Source: Nitrospirota bacterium (GTDB lineage Bacteria > Nitrospirota > Thermodesulfovibrionia > UBA6902 > BMS3Bbin08). From it: a stretch of 7,494 nt of DNA. Position numbers and translations under genes: made by a program. Location: positions 1-7,494 of the forward strand of contig DAOVVO010000066.1 of the NCBI GenBank assembly GCA_030637135.1, read 5' to 3'. Shown piece by piece: positions 4,967-7,494 of the stretch. The notes beneath the pieces are model-generated. The model made no database searches, was not told the DNA's origin, and saw nothing but the letters and a program-made list of their open reading frames with translations. Each line of letters starts with the position of its first letter. Within the stretch, counting starts at the first letter, position 1.

Positions 4967-7080
4967 AGATTAGCAAATCTCAGTGAAAGCCTTTTTACAC
5001 CTACCGAGGAAAAATTCACCATGACCTTTAAATCTTCTGTTTCACCATAACAGTCACGTACAACACCCACACCCCATTTTGGATGTTTCACTCTGGCACC
5101 TGTAATAAAAGGGGTGAACTTAACTAGTGAAATTGGGCCCCCAACCGGTGCAGCAAGAATTTCTCTTCTTGGTTTTCTTTCAATGCACAAATAACAATCG
5201 GGTGACATTTCGTTCAAAAACCTTGACGCTTCCTGCTTCTGTATCAACGAATAAAGTGTTCTTTTCCTGGCTGATGAAAGAATCAGCAAGTCCTGAGCCC
5301 TTGTCATTCCTACATAAAAAAGTCTGCGTTCTTCTTGAAGTTCCTCCGGGCTTTTAACAGCATGAAAATGAGGAAGAACACCATCTTCAACACCTGCGAT
5401 AAACACTACGGGAAATTCAAGTCCTTTTGCACTATGGAGGGTCATAAGAGAAACAGAATCGCCCTCATGGGAATCATCCGAGCTGCTGTAAAGGGCTACG
5501 GTGTCAAGAAATACCCGCAGATCTTTTCCATCAACAGAATTGACAAGCTCCTTAAGGTTCTCGGCCCTTTCTTCATCAATCGATTTTACATACTCTGTTT
5601 TTTCAATTATCTGTAATAAAATTCTTCGGATATCAGATGTTTTATAACTCATCAGTTTTTCTATTAACCGAACAAAGCTGCCTACTTTCTTTTTTAATGC
5701 AGTTGCTGTTCCATTGCTGTGTGTGATATGTTTCATTGTTTCAAAAAGGCTTTTGTTCTTCTTCCTCGCTTCGTTTTCTATTCGAGTGATAGTGGCAGCG
5801 CCAATACCTCTTGGCGGACAGTTAATAATTCTTTTTAAGCTTATGGAATCATCAGGATTAGTTATAAACTTGAGATAAGAAACAATATCTTTTATTTCTT
5901 TTCTTTGATAAAAGCTGACTCCTCCGATCACTTTATAAGGCAAACTATATTCTATCATGGCTTCTTCTAATGCTCTTGACTGGAGGTTTATCCTGTAAAG
6001 AACTGAAAAATCACCATAGGAGTGTCTCCCTTTAAGATAAAGTTCCCGTATGGACCTTGCGATATATCGAGCTTCTTCTCTCTCGTCATTTGTAATGCAG
6101 TAGAATAATTTTTCACCTTCCCCTCTTTCGCTCCACAGTTTTTTTGGCTTTCGTAGAGAGTTCTTTGTGATAATCTCACATGCTGCCTCAAGAATATTTT
6201 GCGTAGACCGGTAATTTTGCTCAAGCCTTACAACTTTTGTTTTTGGAAAATCTCTTTCAAAACTCAATATATTTTCAACATTAGCCCCTCTGAACCTGTA
6301 AATACTCTGGTCATCATCGCCTACAACACAGATATTTTTACGTGTACCCGCAAGGAATTTTGAAAGCCTGTACTGGGCTACGTTAGTGTCCTGGAATTCG
6401 TCAATCATGATATAGGAAAATTCATTGTTATATTTCTTGAGAATATCAGGATGTTTTTCAAAGAGTTTTACGGTAAGCATTATGAGGTCATCGAAATCAA
6501 GGGCATTGTTTCTCTTGAGCTCGTCCTGGTATCTTACGTAGACTCTCGCGAATTTCTCATCAAAGCCGTAATGATCGTCATTATTATTCGTAATGGAAAG
6601 AAATTTTTTTGGGCCGATGAGAGATGCCTTCAGTGAAGTTATCTTCGATGCAATCCCCTTATAAATGGCCTCATGAATTCTAAATTCTTTTAATATAGAA
6701 CGTATAAGATTACATGTATCATCCTCATCATAAATTACAAATTCTCTTTTAAACCCTAACTTCTCAATATCCTTTCTTAAGATCCTGTTACACATCGAAT
6801 GGAACGTGCCTATCCACGACCCTTTTACACTTTTATTTATAAGTTTTTCTATCCTTTGCCTCATCTCTTCAGCAGCTTTATTGGTAAACGTCATGGTGAG
6901 TATCGAAGATGGGTGTGAATTAAGTGCACTTGTTAAATAAGCAAATTTGTACGCGATTACCCTTGTTTTACCACTCCCGGCACCCGCGAGTACAAGAAGA
7001 GGACCCTTTGTACGAAGAACAGCATCCTTCTGTTGAGGATTAAGGCCTTTCAATAGCGTTTGTTTATTTATTGAGCGCAT
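4954..7080 (-). CDS. pcrA: ATP-dependent 3'-5' DNA helicase, UvrD/PcrA type (superfamily 1)
   Basis: The protein unwinds DNA with 3'-5' polarity in nucleotide excision repair, mismatch repair and removal of recombination or transcription blocks. Its 708 residues contain the full set of SF1 motifs in order: Q motif LNPQQKDAV (13-21), Walker A AGAGSGKT (32-39), TFTNKAAEEM (Ia), DEFQD (Walker B), GDDDQSIYRFRGA (III), QNYRST (IV), TLHSAKGLEFPVVF (V) and FYVGMTRAQ (VI). The C-terminus GARVKHPKWGVGVV...VNFSSVGVKRLSLRFANL is the Tudor-like domain that in PcrA contacts RNA polymerase. Its presence favours PcrA/UvrD over Rep. The ATG at 7080 is the first suitable start but lacks a clear ribosome site. 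The conserved core starts within 12 residues. It lies downstream of glmS on the same strand (159-base gap) and abuts gatC. No catalytic residue is missing. Confidence 0.96.
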   Translation of the reverse strand: MRSINKQTLLKGLNPQQKDAVLRTKGPLLVLAGAGSGKTRVIAYKFAYLTSALNSHPSSILTMTFTNKAAEEMRQRIEKLINKSVKGSWIGTFHSMCNRILRKDIEKLGFKREFVIYDEDDTCNLIRSILKEFRIHEAIYKGIASKITSLKASLIGPKKFLSITNNNDDHYGFDEKFARVYVRYQDELKRNNALDFDDLIMLTVKLFEKHPDILKKYNNEFSYIMIDEFQDTNVAQYRLSKFLAGTRKNICVVGDDDQSIYRFRGANVENILSFERDFPKTKVVRLEQNYRSTQNILEAACEIITKNSLRKPKKLWSERGEGEKLFYCITNDEREEARYIARSIRELYLKGRHSYGDFSVLYRINLQSRALEEAMIEYSLPYKVIGGVSFYQRKEIKDIVSYLKFITNPDDSISLKRIINCPPRGIGAATITRIENEARKKNKSLFETMKHITHSNGTATALKKKVGSFVRLIEKLMSYKTSDIRRILLQIIEKTEYVKSIDEERAENLKELVNSVDGKDLRVFLDTVALYSSSDDSHEGDSVSLMTLHSAKGLEFPVVFIAGVEDGVLPHFHAVKSPEELQEERRLFYVGMTRAQDLLILSSARKRTLYSLIQKQEASRFLNEMSPDCYLCIERKPRREILAAPVGGPISLVKFTPFITGARVKHPKWGVGVVRDCYGETEDLKVMVNFSSVGVKRLSLRFANLEKL

Positions 7081-7239
7081 ACATTAAAAATGAGAAAAGA
7101 GGTTACCCTGTTAAACCTAGGCACTATAATGAAACTTTCTTAACGGGTTTGTCTTGTTTATAATTTTTATTTTAACAGATTATTTACCAAAAATGTTTAA
7201 TTTGCTTATTTAATTCTTATATTATTTCTTCTTAATTGA
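7081..7239. other. Spacer between glmS and the helicase gene
   Basis: This 159-base AT-rich gap holds a small inverted repeat, AGGTT (7100-7104) and AACCT (7114-7118), about 20 bases before the helicase start. No intrinsic terminator for glmS is seen. No promoter with both hexamers well placed was found for the helicase on the minus strand. A TATAAT at 7125-7130 is on the plus strand, with no gene after it. Confidence 0.45.
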
Positions 7240-7494
7240 TCATTCCACTGTCACACTCTTTGCGAGATTCCGGGGTTGGTCAACATCACACCCCCTTAAA
7301 ACCGCTATATGGTATGCGAGAAGTTGCAGGGGAACGGTAAAAAGAACTGTTGAAAGATATGGATTTATTCTGGGAATAAATATTGTATGCCGAACGAGGG
7401 ATGCAATAGTATTGTCTCCTTCTACCGCAAGGGCAATTACTGTACCACCCCGGCTTTTTACTTCTTCAATATTAGAAAGTATTTTCTCATATAC
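7240..7494 (-). CDS. glmS: Glutamine--fructose-6-phosphate aminotransferase (isomerizing), C-terminal part only
   Basis: Reading the minus strand from the window edge gives 84 residues ending in TGA at 7242-7240. The segment includes [26 protein letters not shown] and the hallmark C-terminus [15 protein letters not shown]. This is the end of the second SIS (sugar isomerase) domain of GlmS, which makes glucosamine 6-phosphate from fructose 6-phosphate and glutamine for cell-envelope amino sugars. The lysine of NLAKSVTVE corresponds to E. coli Lys603, which forms the Schiff base with the sugar. The gene is cut only by the window end; the N-terminal glutaminase and first SIS domain lie outside. 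Whether a glmS ribozyme or other leader control exists cannot be seen here. Confidence 0.96.
   Translation of the reverse strand, partial: VYEKILSNIEEVKSRGGTVIALAVEGDNTIASLVRHTIFIPRINPYLSTVLFTVPLQLLAYHIAVLRGCDVDQPRNLAKSVTVE

Noticed and set aside
5127..6636. Open frames of 61-93 residues on both strands inside the helicase gene.
   Set aside because: All overlap conserved helicase motifs in other frames and show no independent coding signs.

Overview
This AT-rich bacterial window carries housekeeping genes on both strands. It has no phage, CRISPR, tRNA or rRNA features, and no recognisable insertion sequence. The organism cannot be fixed from the sequence. Low GC, sparse Shine-Dalgarno sites, a Myxococcus-type MglA GTPase, a Glu/Asp-tRNA amidotransferase subunit and intergenic 'CTTCGAC...CTGAGC' and TTTTGAT-type repeats would suit an anammox planctomycete (Brocadiales), Nitrospirota or Desulfobacterota genome. 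This is a weak inference.

Left part, plus strand: a 164-base leader with three copies of a TTTTGGACAG box precedes pyrF (orotidine 5'-phosphate decarboxylase, UMP synthesis). An AT-rich spacer of about 245 bases follows. Next comes a TrpE/PabB-family chorismate-using synthase that begins at TTG and mixes anthranilate-synthase and aminodeoxychorismate-synthase signatures. Its stop lies four bases from the stop of the convergent gene on the minus strand.

Middle, minus strand: panD (aspartate 1-decarboxylase, beta-alanine for pantothenate and CoA) has a readable promoter and ribosome site. It is followed 92 bases later by an MglA-like small GTPase with an unusual 135-residue C-terminal tail. 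Upstream of panD lies a 620-base gene-free stretch holding palindromic, hairpin and low-complexity repeats. It looks like an interspersed repeat element or a rearrangement scar.

Right part, minus strand: the 3' end of glmS (glucosamine-6-phosphate synthase), then a PcrA/UvrD superfamily 1 DNA helicase, then gatC. The helicase TGA directly abuts the gatC ATG in the same frame, so their translation is probably coupled. gatC is not followed by gatA; the repeat-rich gap lies there instead.

The genes serve separate pathways (pyrimidine, chorismate-derived, pantothenate, amino sugar, tRNA charging, DNA repair, polarity or trafficking GTPase). I see no single new system. The points most worth a second look are the structured repeat element, the extended MglA, the in-frame helicase/gatC junction and the repeated box before pyrF.
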